Notes under the pieces: generated by a model | Databases searched by the model: none | Seen by the model: the letters and a program-made list of their open reading frames with translations, nothing else | Told to the model about the DNA's origin: nothing | Program-made: the position numbers and the translations under genes | Shown: positions 28,064-37,396 of the stretch, one piece after another | Layout: the number at the start of each line of letters is the position of its first letter | Numbering within the stretch: position 1 is the first letter of the stretch | Assembly: GCF_022899935.1 (NCBI RefSeq) | Contig: NZ_JALJCJ010000006.1 | Coordinates: 310,001 to 374,000 of the forward strand | DNA: 64,000 nucleotides | Direction of reading: 5' to 3' | Source: Shinella curvata | GTDB lineage: Bacteria > Pseudomonadota > Alphaproteobacteria > Rhizobiales > Rhizobiaceae

Positions 28064-28125
28064 GGGTCTACCGCCTGCAATCAGGAATTTTTCGGGCAAG
28101 CGGCGTCATGCCGCTTGCCACTCGC

Positions 28126-28854
28126 TTAGAGATCGACGCTGTTGGGCAGGATGACGAGGTCGCGGATCGTGATGTTGCGCGGCCGCGTCAGCATGAAGAG
28201 CACGGCATCGGCCACTTCCTTCGGCTGCATCAGGCTGCCATTGGCAAGCGCCTCGTCCATCTTCTCCTTCGGCCAGTCGTCGAGCAGCGCCGTTACAACC
28301 GGGCCAGGCAGGACCGCACCGACGCGCACGCCATGCTGCGCCACCTGCCGGCGCGTCGAATGCACGAAGGCCTGCACGGCGAATTTCGAGGCCGTATAGA
28401 TCGGCTCCCAGATGACGGGCACGACACCGGCGATCGACGAAGTGAACAGGATGTCGCCCGTCTTCTTCTCGATCATGTAGGGCAGCACAGCATGAACCGA
28501 GCGGAAGGCCGCGTTGATGTTGAGGTTCAGCATGCGGTCCCAGGCATCGGGATCGCCTTCCGCCACCGGACCGCCGATATAAGCGCCGGCATTGGCGTGG
28601 AAGACATCCAGTCCGCCGGCAATCTCGAGGATGCGCGGCAGCATGCCGGAGACATCGGATGGCGTCAGCAGGTCCACGACGAGCGGCAGGGCGTTCGGCC
28701 CGAGCTCCTTGCAGAGCTGTTCTAGCTTGTCCTTGGCGCGATCGACGAGCACCACCTTCGCGCCTTCGGCCAGAAGCGTCTTGGCACATTCGAGGCCGAT
28801 GCCGGAGGCGGCACCGGTGATGGCGGCGATCTTGCCTTTCATGAGGTCAGTCAT
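28126..28854 (-). CDS. rbtD: Ribitol 2-dehydrogenase (SDR family)
   Basis: 242 residues. The sequence tracks the Klebsiella ribitol dehydrogenase almost segment by segment: [19 protein letters not shown] (NAD site), [39 protein letters not shown] (catalytic Tyr and Lys) and the ending [10 protein letters not shown]. It oxidises ribitol to D-ribulose with NAD. With the kinase downstream and the ABC importer upstream it completes ribitol (adonitol) use. Confidence 0.92.
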   Translation of the reverse strand: MTDLMKGKIAAITGAASGIGLECAKTLLAEGAKVVLVDRAKDKLEQLCKELGPNALPLVVDLLTPSDVSGMLPRILEIAGGLDVFHANAGAYIGGPVAEGDPDAWDRMLNLNINAAFRSVHAVLPYMIEKKTGDILFTSSIAGVVPVIWEPIYTASKFAVQAFVHSTRRQVAQHGVRVGAVLPGPVVTALLDDWPKEKMDEALANGSLMQPKEVADAVLFMLTRPRNITIRDLVILPNSVDL

Positions 28855-28880
28855 GATCTAAAACTCCATTCCAATATGCG

Positions 28881-30125
28881 TTAGGCGCGGCCGTGGCTGA
28901 CGCGGGAGCGACGGGCGAGCGAGTCGACGATGACGGCGATGGCAAGAACGCCACCCGTAATCATGTAGCGCAGCGAGGACGACAGGTTGAGCAGCGTCAG
29001 GCCGTTCGAGATCGCCTGAATGACGATGATGCCGAGCAGGGCCGAATAGGCGCTTCCGCGTCCGCCGAAGAGGCTGGTGCCGCCGATGACGGCTGCGGCG
29101 ATAGCGTTGAGGTTGACGTCGCCCGTGCCGGCCTGCTGGCTGGAAGAGGCAAGACGCGAGGCCGAGAGGATGCCGCCGAGGGCCGCCAGCGTCGAGCAGA
29201 GCATGAAGGCGCTCATATAGATGCGGCGCACATTGATGCCCGAGCGGCGCGCCGCCTCCTTGTTGCCGCCGACGGCGAACATCGAGCGACCCCATTGCGT
29301 GCGCGTCAGCGCGTAGTTGAGGATGACGGCAAGCGCGATGAAGAGCGCAAACATCCAGGGCATGCCGCGGCCGAGATTGAGATAGAAGACCGCGGCCTCC
29401 AGCGCCACCGTCAGAACGGCGGCCTTGAGGATCAGCGCACGCATAGGCTGGGCCGAGAGGTTGGCGGCGAGGCGCTGGTTGCGGGTCCGCAAACCACGAC
29501 CGATCATCACGAGGCCGGGCAGTAGCGCAAGCGTGTGGGACAGCCAGTCAGGCATGATCAGGATCTGGCCGAAGCGCACCAGTGACGAGGCATAGGGCAG
29601 ATTGATCGAACCGGTCGGGCCGAGAATGTAGAGCTGCATGCCGAGCAGCGCGAGCAGGCCGGCGAGCGTGGCGACGAAGCTCGGCATGCCCAGACGGTTA
29701 TAGAGCGTCGCATAGAGCAGACCGACGCCTGCACCGACGACGAGGGCGGCCAGAATAGCACCAGCAATCGGCCAGCCCTGATTGACCCAGAGCACGCCGA
29801 CCATGGCCGAGGCGAGACCGCTCATCGAACCGACCGACAAGTCGATTTCGCCAAGTACCAGCACGCAGACGATGCCGAGCGAGATGACGCCAACCGTAGC
29901 GCAGTCGAATAGCAGGTTCACGAGGTTGTTCGGCGCCAGGAAGATCGGGTTCAGCGCGGAAAACACGATGGAGATGACGACGAGGCCGACGGCGACGGGC
30001 AACATGCCGAGATCGCCGGAGCGCACGCGGTCGATAAAACCCTTGGCCACGGCGGCAAGGCTGTCATCGTGGCGCACGCGCTCGTCGCTGCGGTCCAGCA
30101 TGGGCTGGGATGGATTCTGGCTCAT
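28881..30125 (-). CDS. Ribitol-operon ABC transporter permease (RbsC/XylH type)
   Basis: 414 residues with about ten membrane helices. GEIDLSVGSMSGLASAMVGV is the family signature (CUT2), and INVRRIYMSAFMLCSTLAAL and AAAVIGGTSLFGGRGS the usual C-terminal blocks. At 414 residues it is longer than RbsC (about 320), like XylH. The start overlaps the ATPase stop by ATGA (30122-30125). Confidence 0.9.
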   Translation of the reverse strand: MSQNPSQPMLDRSDERVRHDDSLAAVAKGFIDRVRSGDLGMLPVAVGLVVISIVFSALNPIFLAPNNLVNLLFDCATVGVISLGIVCVLVLGEIDLSVGSMSGLASAMVGVLWVNQGWPIAGAILAALVVGAGVGLLYATLYNRLGMPSFVATLAGLLALLGMQLYILGPTGSINLPYASSLVRFGQILIMPDWLSHTLALLPGLVMIGRGLRTRNQRLAANLSAQPMRALILKAAVLTVALEAAVFYLNLGRGMPWMFALFIALAVILNYALTRTQWGRSMFAVGGNKEAARRSGINVRRIYMSAFMLCSTLAALGGILSASRLASSSQQAGTGDVNLNAIAAAVIGGTSLFGGRGSAYSALLGIIVIQAISNGLTLLNLSSSLRYMITGGVLAIAVIVDSLARRSRVSHGRA

Positions 30126-30940
30126 GCTGCACCCCCGTTGTGTTCCTGGGCTTCGCCGGCCTTACGGTCGGCACGGCGCGAAACGGAATTGTCCGTGGCG
30201 CCTGTAATGGCGGAAATGAGGTCCTGATTGGAGGATTTGGGCGTGAAGACGCCGTTGTTCTTGCCGAGGCGCAGCACGACGATCCGGTCCGCCACGGCGC
30301 GCACGTCCTCCATGTTGTGGCTGATGATGATGACGCCGAGGCCGCGATCGCGCACGCGCTCGATGAGGTTCAGCACCTCGGCCGTCTGCGCAACGCCAAG
30401 TGCCGCCGTTGGCTCGTCCAGCATGATGAGCTTGGGGTTGAGCAGCAGCGAGCGGGCGATGGCCACCGTCTGGCGCTGACCGCCGGAAAGCGAGGCGATG
30501 GGTTCGCGGACAGACGGGATGCGGGCGGCAAGCTCGCGTAGCAACGTCCAGGCGCGCACTTCCATCGCCACTTCATCGAGCGCCCAAGGCGACATTTCGT
30601 GACCGAGGAAGAGATTGGCGACGACGTCGAGGTTTTCGCAGAGCGCAAGGTCCTGGAAGACGGTGGCGATGCCCATGTCCAGCGCCTTGGCGGGCGTGTC
30701 GAGCGAAACCTGCTGGCCGCAGAATTCGATCGTGCCTGACGAGGGCTGGTGCACGCCGGCAAGCACCTTGACCAGCGTCGACTTGCCGGCACCGTTATCG
30801 CCGACCAACGCGACGACCTCGCCCGCCTTCACGTCGAGTTCGATATCCGTCAGCGCGGAGACGGCGCCGAAATTCTTGGATACGCCGCTGAGACGTATGA
30901 CCGATTGCCCCTTGGCGGGAAGACTTAACGTGGCTGTCAT
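30122..30940 (-). CDS. Ribitol-operon ABC transporter ATPase (single-domain)
   Basis: 272 residues with one nucleotide-binding domain: Walker A GDNGAGKST, signature LSGGQRQTVAIAR, Walker B LIMLDEPTAALG. Most CUT2 ATPases (RbsA, XylG) are fused double domains of about 500 residues; this half-size form resembles the FrcA type and must act as a homodimer. A hairpin-bearing 82-base gap separates it from the binding-protein gene. Confidence 0.9.
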   Translation of the reverse strand: MTATLSLPAKGQSVIRLSGVSKNFGAVSALTDIELDVKAGEVVALVGDNGAGKSTLVKVLAGVHQPSSGTIEFCGQQVSLDTPAKALDMGIATVFQDLALCENLDVVANLFLGHEMSPWALDEVAMEVRAWTLLRELAARIPSVREPIASLSGGQRQTVAIARSLLLNPKLIMLDEPTAALGVAQTAEVLNLIERVRDRGLGVIIISHNMEDVRAVADRIVVLRLGKNNGVFTPKSSNQDLISAITGATDNSVSRRADRKAGEAQEHNGGAA

Positions 30941-30980
30941 GGCCCCAGAACCTTCAGAAAGACCTTGCGACTGATCGAGA

Positions 30981-31010
30981 TGTCCGGCCGCGGGAGGCCA
31001 CGGCCGGACA
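30981..31010 (-). other. Intercistronic hairpin after the ribitol binding-protein gene
   Basis: TGTCCGGCCG (30981-30990) pairs perfectly over ten bases with CGGCCGGACA (31001-31010), loop of ten. It lies just past the binding-protein stop (31023) on the minus strand, before the ATPase start. No T-run follows, so read-through into the ATPase gene is expected, with the hairpin favouring upstream message. Confidence 0.62.
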
Positions 31011-31022
31011 CGATGGGCTCAA

Positions 31023-32069
31023 TTAGTTGATGATGCCGAGTTTGCGGCAACCTTCAACATATTCGCCCGTGCAGACTTCTTCCGGCTTGTTGATGCCCTT
31101 GTCGAAGATCTCGGCCTTGATGTTTTCAGCCGTCACGACCGCCGGAACGAACAGCTGCGAAGGCGTTTCGTAGAGCTTGTGGGTGGCTTCCGGGGTCTCG
31201 CCCTTCAGAAGCTTGACGGCAACACCGGCGGCAGCGGCAGCCACGATTTCCGAAGGCTTGGAGATCGTGTTGTACTGGTCGCCGGAGATGATGAGCTGGA
31301 GGGCGGCAATCGTCGCGTCGTTGCCGGTCACCGGCGGCATTTCCTTAACGCCGGCAGCCTTGAGAGCCGCGATCGCGCCGCCGCCCGTGCCGTCATTGGC
31401 AGCCACGATGCCCTTGATCTCGTCGCCGAAGCGGGTGATCTGGCCGGCGGCCCATTCCTGTGCCTTCGGCGGCGCCCATTCCGGCGTATCGAATTCGGCG
31501 AGCGTCTTGTAGGGCGAAGCCGAGAGCGCTTCGTGGATGCCGTCGCGGATCAGGCCGGCGGCCGCATCGGTCGGTGAGCCGTTGATCTCCAGCACGCCGG
31601 CGCCATCCGGAACGCCCTTGGCCTTCAGGTGATCGACCAGCGACTGGGCGATAGCCTTGCCGATACCCTGGTTGTCGAAGGAGACGTAGTAGTCAGCCGG
31701 CTTGTCGGGGATCGGGCGGTCATAGGCGATGACCTTGACGTCCTGCGACTGGGCGATTTCGACCAGTGCGGCAGCCGCAGCGGAATCGACCGGGTCGAGC
31801 ACGATGACCTTGGCGCCCTGCGCGATCACCGAGTTGAACTGCTGCTGCTGGAGTGCGACGTCAGCATTGGCGTTCTGATAGATCACCGTGCAGGTGGCGC
31901 AGAGTTTTTCCATTTCGGCCTTGAAGCCGGGATAGTCGTGCTGCTCGTAGCGGGTCGAGGCCTGGTCGGGCATCAGGAAGGCGACGGTCGCGTTTTCCTG
32001 GGCAAGGGCGGCGCTGCCGAGCGACAGGGCAAGGCCGGTCGAGGCGAGCAGGATGGTAAGCGTCTTCAT
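31023..32069 (-). CDS. Ribitol-operon ABC transporter, sugar-binding protein (family 2)
   Basis: 348 residues from ATG 32069 with GGAGGAACCCC directly upstream. Sec signal peptide ending ALA-QEN (residue 23). The fold is RbsB/XylF-like: ATVAFLMPDQASTRYEQHDY, DPVDSAAAAALVEIAQSQDV and GIVAANDGTGGGAIAALKAA. First gene of the ribitol operon, so ribitol or a related pentitol is the likely ligand. Confidence 0.9.
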   Translation of the reverse strand: MKTLTILLASTGLALSLGSAALAQENATVAFLMPDQASTRYEQHDYPGFKAEMEKLCATCTVIYQNANADVALQQQQFNSVIAQGAKVIVLDPVDSAAAAALVEIAQSQDVKVIAYDRPIPDKPADYYVSFDNQGIGKAIAQSLVDHLKAKGVPDGAGVLEINGSPTDAAAGLIRDGIHEALSASPYKTLAEFDTPEWAPPKAQEWAAGQITRFGDEIKGIVAANDGTGGGAIAALKAAGVKEMPPVTGNDATIAALQLIISGDQYNTISKPSEIVAAAAAGVAVKLLKGETPEATHKLYETPSQLFVPAVVTAENIKAEIFDKGINKPEEVCTGEYVEGCRKLGIIN

Positions 32070-32256
32070 GGGGTTCCTCCACAGTTGATGTTCAGTTCGT
32101 TCGCCGGCGACCTCAAGCCGCCAAGGGCGACAAAGCCGGACCGCCTCCACACGCCGAAAGCGCGCAGATCATCGTTCGCTGCAGCGACGCCGCAACGTCC
32201 GGTTCGTCGATGCTCCGTCTGACTCCTCCCTTGGGTCAGCCTTGCTGTTCAGGCAA

Positions 32257-32292
32257 CTTCATCGATGGAGCATATCTGCTCAATCGATGAAG
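32257..32292. promoter_or_regulatory. Paired LacI-type operators of the ribitol operon
   Basis: CTTCATCGATGGAG (32257-32270) and CTCAATCGATGAAG (32279-32292) are mirror-related palindromes centred on CG, 22 bp apart centre to centre, so both face the same side of the helix. They sit in the 281-base gap between the divergent binding-protein gene and the LacI gene. No other signal is evident in that gap. Confidence 0.65.
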
Positions 32293-32350
32293 CAAGAATT
32301 GTCACCAAACGCTAATGGTGTCAAGGTGGCTTTCGAAATGGAGATGACAT

Positions 32351-33370
32351 GTGAATCGCACGACGCCCGCCAAAAGGACGACCATCTATGATCTGGCGGA
32401 GCTGGCAGGAACATCCGCCAGCGCCGTGAGCGCCGTTCTCAACGGCAACTGGAAGAAGCGGCGCATCAGCGCCAAGCTTGCGGAAAAGATCACGAAACTG
32501 GCCGAAGAACAGGGCTATGCGGTCAACATGCAGGCGAGCGTGCTGCGCCGCGACCGTTCGAAAATCATCGGCATGATCGTGCCGAAATACGACAACCGCT
32601 ATTTCGGTTCGATCGTCGAGCAGTTCGAGGCACTCGCCCGCGCGCGCGGCCTCTTCCCGATCATCACCTGCACGATGCGTGACCCGGCGCTGGAGCTGGA
32701 AGCGGCGCGCACCATGCTGTCCTATCAGGTCGATTGCCTGGTTGCGACCGGCGCCACGGACCCCGACCGCGTCATGGATCTGTGCGCCGCCGCCGGCGTG
32801 CGCACCATCAATCTCGATCTCCCCGGCTCCCGCGCTCCATCCGTCATTTCCGACAACTATGGCGGAGCGCTGGAGCTGACGCGCCGGGTGCTCGCCAATT
32901 GCGAGCGGGAATATGGCGAAAAGGCCCCCCTCCTCTTCATCGGCGGCCGCGGTACAGATCACAACACGATGGAGCGCGTTCGCGGTTTTCGCGATGCCCA
33001 TGCGGAAGCCGGCGTTCCCGTCGACGAGATGCTGGTGCAAACCTGCGGCTACGCACCGGAGAAGGCGGAAAGCGCCATGAGGCAACTCGCAGAACGGACA
33101 AGCGATCTGCCGCGCGGCATGTTCGTCAACTCGACGATCTCACTGGAAGGCGTGATGCGCTGGATCCGCCGTTCCGGTCACTATGCCGAGCGCATGCCGC
33201 ATCTCGGCTGCTTCGACTGGGATCCCTTCGTCGCCATGCTCGGCGACCATATCGAAATGGTGCGGCAGGACGTGCCGAGAATGCTGGAGGCCGTCTTCGG
33301 CATCATCGATTCCGGCGCGACGGACATCACCGTGGTGCAGGTGCCGCCGATCATGGAAAAAGCCGGCTGA
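32351..33370 (+). CDS. LacI-family regulator of the ribitol operon
   Basis: 339 residues from GTG 32351 with GGAGATGACAT upstream. The helix-turn-helix TIYDLAELAGTSASAVSAVL is a LacI variant; the hinge and a PBP-like effector domain (IIGMIVPKYDNRYFGSIVEQ) follow. Divergent from the ribitol transport operon and next to paired operator-like palindromes, so it most likely represses that operon and itself until a pentitol or its product is present. Confidence 0.87.
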   Translation: MNRTTPAKRTTIYDLAELAGTSASAVSAVLNGNWKKRRISAKLAEKITKLAEEQGYAVNMQASVLRRDRSKIIGMIVPKYDNRYFGSIVEQFEALARARGLFPIITCTMRDPALELEAARTMLSYQVDCLVATGATDPDRVMDLCAAAGVRTINLDLPGSRAPSVISDNYGGALELTRRVLANCEREYGEKAPLLFIGGRGTDHNTMERVRGFRDAHAEAGVPVDEMLVQTCGYAPEKAESAMRQLAERTSDLPRGMFVNSTISLEGVMRWIRRSGHYAERMPHLGCFDWDPFVAMLGDHIEMVRQDVPRMLEAVFGIIDSGATDITVVQVPPIMEKAG

Positions 33371-33415
33371 GCCTGTACTCCGCCGGCACCCGCCATCCAC
33401 GGACACGCTCGCCGC

Positions 33416-36109
33416 TCATTTCGCCTTGCCGGGCCTTGCGGTCTCGCCCGCAGGAAAGCGGATGACGACGCGCGTGCCACGCTTCTTCACCGCCGGGCTT
33501 TCGGCATGAACCTTGCCGCCCATCGCCTCGACGAAGCCGCGGGCGATGGAGAGGCCGAGACCCGTGCCGGGCGAGCGGCCGTCCGGCTTGCCGCGCCGGT
33601 AGAATTTTTCGAATATGCGGTCGATTTCTGCGGGTGCAACACCCTTGCCGAGATCGGTGACGGAGATCAGCACGTCCTGCCCGTCGCGCCGCGCGTAAAC
33701 ATTGACCGGCTCCTCACCGCCGAACTTCACGGCATTGTCCAGCAGGTTGAAGAGCACCTGACCGAGCAGCACCGCGTCACCCTCGATCATCGGCAGGTCC
33801 GGCGCGATGCCCGTTTCGATCGTGGTTCCCGGGAAATATTTTCGCGCGCGCTCGACGGCGGCGTGAATAACGTCGGAGACGTCGATCCCCTCGCGCCTTG
33901 GCTTCAGCGTGCCCGCTTCGATACGCGTCATGTCAAGCAGATTGGAGACGAAGAGGCTCATGCGGCCTCCTTCCTCCTCGATGGACAGGAGGAGATCGTC
34001 TCGGCCTCGCGCTTCCATCTCGTCACCGGCCTGACGGAGGCTGGCGGCGGCGCTCATGATGGTAGATAGCGGGGTGCGCAGATCGTTCGAGATCGACGAC
34101 AGCAGGGCTTCGCGATAGCGCTCGCCCTCCAGCCGCGCCGCCTGCCGCACGCTTTCCTCCGACAACCGTGCACGGTCGAGCGCAATGGCCGTCTGGTCGA
34201 GAATGGCCGAAAGCGCCCGCTCGGCATTCGGTCCCAATTGCTCTTCGCTCACCTGGATGCCGCAAACGCCGACGAGGCCGTGCGGTCCCATCAACGGGCG
34301 GAATTCAAAGCGGCTGTTCGGCAGCGTACCGGTTCCCGCGCCCGCCACCTCCTGCTTGTCTCGGGTCCATCGTGCCGCCGTAAAATCGGTGACGTCGAGC
34401 TCGGTATCCGGCGGCCAGACGGCGGAAACCTTGAGATCGGTCTTGTCGGGCATCAACAGCACGATGTTGCGCTTGAGGCTGGCCTGGAGATGGGAGACCG
34501 CAAGCCAGATCGCATCGTCCGCCTTGTCCGCCGTCGAAAGCTTTCGCGAGAACTCGTAGAGCGATTGCAGCGCGGTGGCGCGCACGCGGGCGACCTCCGC
34601 CTGTTCCTTGATGCGCGAGGCAAAACCACCGGCGATGATCGCCACCGACAGGAAGACGACCAGCGCAAACACCTCGTGCGGCGCCGTTATCGTGAAGGTG
34701 TGCAGCGGATCGATGAAAAGGAAGTTATAGGCGAGCGCCGAAAGAACCGCCGAAATGAACGCAGAGACATAGCCCCCAAGCACGGCGGAGCCGAGAACGG
34801 CGAGCAGGAAGAGCAGTGAAATGTTCGGCAATTCAGCGAACACGAAGACCAGCTTGCCGACAAGCGCGGTCGCACCGGTGAGCGCTGCGGCAATCAGCGC
34901 CGACTGCCTGTAGGAGGCAATGCCCGGCAGCGCTAAACGCGCTGGCGCGGGTGGCTTTTCCTTCTTCTCCGGGGTCACGAAATAGACGCCGAGGCCGGCG
35001 GCCCGGCGCGACAGCGCATCGGGCAGCGACGGCAGGAGAAATTTACGCCAGCCGCGGTTGCCTCGCGCGCCGATGACGATCTGGGTCGCATGTTCGCGGC
35101 GGGCAAGTTTCAGGATTTCCTCGACGAAATCGGTGCCGACGATCCGGCGCGTCTCTGCTCCAAGCTGTTCGGCGAGCCTAAACAGCGCTTCCATGCGCTG
35201 CAGACGCGCGGTCGTCTCGGACTCCCGGTCGGCCCGTTCGATGGAAACGACGATCCAGGGAGCATTGAGGCCGGAGGCAAGTCGGCTTGCCACGCGCAGG
35301 ACCTTTTCCGAAAGATCGTCCGGCCCGATACAGACGAGAAGCCGCTCGCCGCTCGCCCAGGGGCCTTCGATGGCGTTCTGCTTGAGGTAATCGACCACCT
35401 GTTCATCCACCCGGTCGGCGGTGCGGCGCAGGGCAAGCTCGCGCAGCGCCGTCAGGTTGCCGAGGCGGAAAAAGCGATCGACGGCGCGGCTGGCGCTCTC
35501 GGGCAGGTATACCTTGCCGTCCTTGAGGCGGTCGATCAACTCGGTCGGCGGCAAATCCACGAGTAGAACCTCATCGGCCTTCTTCAACACCACGTCGGGA
35601 ACGCGTTCGCGCACCGTCACGCCGGTGATCTGCGCCACGACGTCGGACAAACTTTCCAGATGCTGGATGTTGAGCGCGGTCCAAACGTCGATGCCCGCCG
35701 CGATCAGCTCCTCGATATCCTGATAGCGCTTCGGATGGCGGCTGCCTTCCGTATTGGAATGGGCCAGTTCATCGACAAGAACAATTTTCGGACGCCGCGC
35801 AAGCGCACCGTCGAGATCGAACTCCTCCAGCGTCCTGCCGCGATGTTCGACAAGCGCACGCGGCAACACTTCCAGACCTTCGACAAGAGCTGCCGTCTCG
35901 CCCCGCCCGTGGGTCTCCACGAGACCGACGACAACATCCACGCCCTCGGCCTTCAGGCGCCCGGCGCGTGTCAGCATGGCGTAGGTCTTGCCCACACCCG
36001 GCGCAGCCCCGAGGAAAACGGTCAACTTGCCCCTGCGGTCCTTCTCCGCCAGGGCCAGCAATGCATCGGGATCGGGCCTCAGACCGTCGTCGCGCTCGTT
36101 GTCCGTCAT
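33416..36109 (-). CDS. KdpD-like sensor protein with Asn in place of the phospho-acceptor His
   Basis: 897 residues. Order: KdpD domain with Walker A GAAPGVGKT (residues 34-42); universal-stress-like domain (LLVCIGPDDLSEKVLRVASR); four membrane helices (DUF4118) near 400-500; GAF-like segment; dimerisation helix; HATPase domain with N-box NLLDNAVKFG and GTGLGLSIARGF. The H-box reads SSISNDLRTPLS: codon AAC (34085-34087) gives Asn675 where His (E. coli His673) is phosphorylated. No kdpE, kdpF, kdpA, kdpB or kdpC is adjacent. ATG 36109 is preferred over 36121, whose ribosome site falls in a hairpin (36125-36143). It may be signalling-dead, or act by nucleotide binding or partner kinases. Confidence 0.85.
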   Translation of the reverse strand: MTDNERDDGLRPDPDALLALAEKDRRGKLTVFLGAAPGVGKTYAMLTRAGRLKAEGVDVVVGLVETHGRGETAALVEGLEVLPRALVEHRGRTLEEFDLDGALARRPKIVLVDELAHSNTEGSRHPKRYQDIEELIAAGIDVWTALNIQHLESLSDVVAQITGVTVRERVPDVVLKKADEVLLVDLPPTELIDRLKDGKVYLPESASRAVDRFFRLGNLTALRELALRRTADRVDEQVVDYLKQNAIEGPWASGERLLVCIGPDDLSEKVLRVASRLASGLNAPWIVVSIERADRESETTARLQRMEALFRLAEQLGAETRRIVGTDFVEEILKLARREHATQIVIGARGNRGWRKFLLPSLPDALSRRAAGLGVYFVTPEKKEKPPAPARLALPGIASYRQSALIAAALTGATALVGKLVFVFAELPNISLLFLLAVLGSAVLGGYVSAFISAVLSALAYNFLFIDPLHTFTITAPHEVFALVVFLSVAIIAGGFASRIKEQAEVARVRATALQSLYEFSRKLSTADKADDAIWLAVSHLQASLKRNIVLLMPDKTDLKVSAVWPPDTELDVTDFTAARWTRDKQEVAGAGTGTLPNSRFEFRPLMGPHGLVGVCGIQVSEEQLGPNAERALSAILDQTAIALDRARLSEESVRQAARLEGERYREALLSSISNDLRTPLSTIMSAAASLRQAGDEMEARGRDDLLLSIEEEGGRMSLFVSNLLDMTRIEAGTLKPRREGIDVSDVIHAAVERARKYFPGTTIETGIAPDLPMIEGDAVLLGQVLFNLLDNAVKFGGEEPVNVYARRDGQDVLISVTDLGKGVAPAEIDRIFEKFYRRGKPDGRSPGTGLGLSIARGFVEAMGGKVHAESPAVKKRGTRVVIRFPAGETARPGKAK

Positions 36110-36447
36110 ACTCACTCTCATGGTCCGCGCGTAGAGAGCGCGGGGTTTAGCTTCAATATGTCCACCGGCCATTGACCGATGGCTCCCAAAGGACGGCTTT
36201 CTATCGATTTTCGGTACGGTCCGCCATCTCCGTTTCTGCGGCCTCCGTCGCCTTCGCGGCCCACTCGTCCGCAGGCGCGCAAAAAGCCGTGGAGCGCGAG
36301 GAGAGGTGCAGGATACCGCGGCAGCATTACAGGTCTCGAGGGAGATCGTGGAGGGGGCCGCTCAGGAACAAGGGAAGGAAAGCAGACAGCCTGCCGGTCA
36401 GGTCGGGGTCGTGGCGACCGCGTCCCGTTCACCGATGCATGCCGGCA
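36110..36447. other. 338-base gap without a gene
   Basis: No convincing coding frame, kdp remnant or repeat is seen. The only structure is a hairpin CCGCGC/GCGCGG at 36125-36143, just upstream of the KdpD-like start. The gap must contain the promoter of that gene. Confidence 0.4.
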
Positions 36448-37395
36448 TCACCGTTCGGAAGAAGGCGATGGCGACCCGTGCGCCCACGCGACGTCAGCGA
36501 CGACCGAGAGGGCGAGCGCACGCGAATCCCTTGCCTTGTCAAAGATGCCGATCGGCGCCCTGACGCGGGCAAGAGCCGTCTCGCCATGACCGCGTTGCCG
36601 AAGCGCTTCGCAGCGTTTCGCATGGGTTCGGCGGCTGCCAAGGGCGCCGATATAGAAGACAGGAGAGGCGAGCGCGGCCTCCAGCAGCGGCAATTCGCGG
36701 TCGAGGTCATGAAAGAGGAGCGCGACGGCGGTATCGGCATCGAGTTCGACCGGCGACAGCGCCCGGCCATGTTCGATGGTCGAGACAGCATAGCCGGAGG
36801 CGGCCGCGACCCGCGCCACGGCGCCGGCCTCCATGGGAGTACCGGCAAGCAGAAGACGCGGCTTCGGACGGTAGCTGCGAACGAATGCGTCCCCCTGCCA
36901 GCCGCTGGCCCCCTCGCCGGCTTCGAAAGAAAGAGCCTGCATGCCGGGATGGTATAGCAAGCGCACGGCTAACCTTTGTCGAAGCCCGGCCAGGGCGCTG
37001 CGCAGCGACGAGGCGTCACGCAGGACATGAATGGCAAGGGTGATCCCGCCTCCGCAGGGCAGGACGATATCGAAGAAGGGCGAGCCTTCGCCAAGGCGTA
37101 GGTTGCGATCCAAGCCCCTGTCGAGAGCGATCATCGCGTCGGCGGCGACCGTGGCCTCGGTGCATCCGCCGGATACGAAGCCGCAGTAAAGACCGTCCTC
37201 TCGCACCGCCATCTGTGCGCCGAGGGCGCGGGCGGCACCGCCGCGGATCTCGACGAGGGTAATGAGCGCGGTGCGGACACCCTCTTCAAACGATTGCGCG
37301 GCAAAGGAGAGAATGTCGATCGCGTCGTCAGACAGGAAGGCCGCGCGAGGTTCCGGCGGCAGCATTTCCAGGTCAGGAGCGATCCGGACGACCAT
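36448..37395 (-). CDS. XdhC-family molybdenum hydroxylase maturation factor
   Basis: 315 residues from ATG 37395, with AAGGAGGGG upstream. The N-terminal XdhC/CoxI domain has LITLVEIRGGAARALGAQMA and GLYCGFVSGGCTEATVAADA, and a C-terminal Rossmann domain follows with FYIGALGSRRTHAKRCEALR. XdhC proteins bind molybdenum cofactor, promote its sulfuration and insert it into xanthine dehydrogenase-type enzymes. It is the last gene of the amidohydrolase-UbiD-UbiX operon, one base after ubiX, which ties this operon to the molybdenum hydroxylase at 42909-46554. Confidence 0.85.
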   Translation of the reverse strand: MVVRIAPDLEMLPPEPRAAFLSDDAIDILSFAAQSFEEGVRTALITLVEIRGGAARALGAQMAVREDGLYCGFVSGGCTEATVAADAMIALDRGLDRNLRLGEGSPFFDIVLPCGGGITLAIHVLRDASSLRSALAGLRQRLAVRLLYHPGMQALSFEAGEGASGWQGDAFVRSYRPKPRLLLAGTPMEAGAVARVAAASGYAVSTIEHGRALSPVELDADTAVALLFHDLDRELPLLEAALASPVFYIGALGSRRTHAKRCEALRQRGHGETALARVRAPIGIFDKARDSRALALSVVADVAWAHGSPSPSSER

Positions 37396-37396
37396 G

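Noticed and set aside
32070-32256. Possible small gene between the ribitol operon and its LacI gene
   Set aside because: Only short frames without ribosome sites; the interval behaves as leader and promoter DNA.
36110-36447. Possible remnant of kdpC or kdpFABC upstream of the KdpD-like gene
   Set aside because: None of the frames in this gap shows Kdp motifs.
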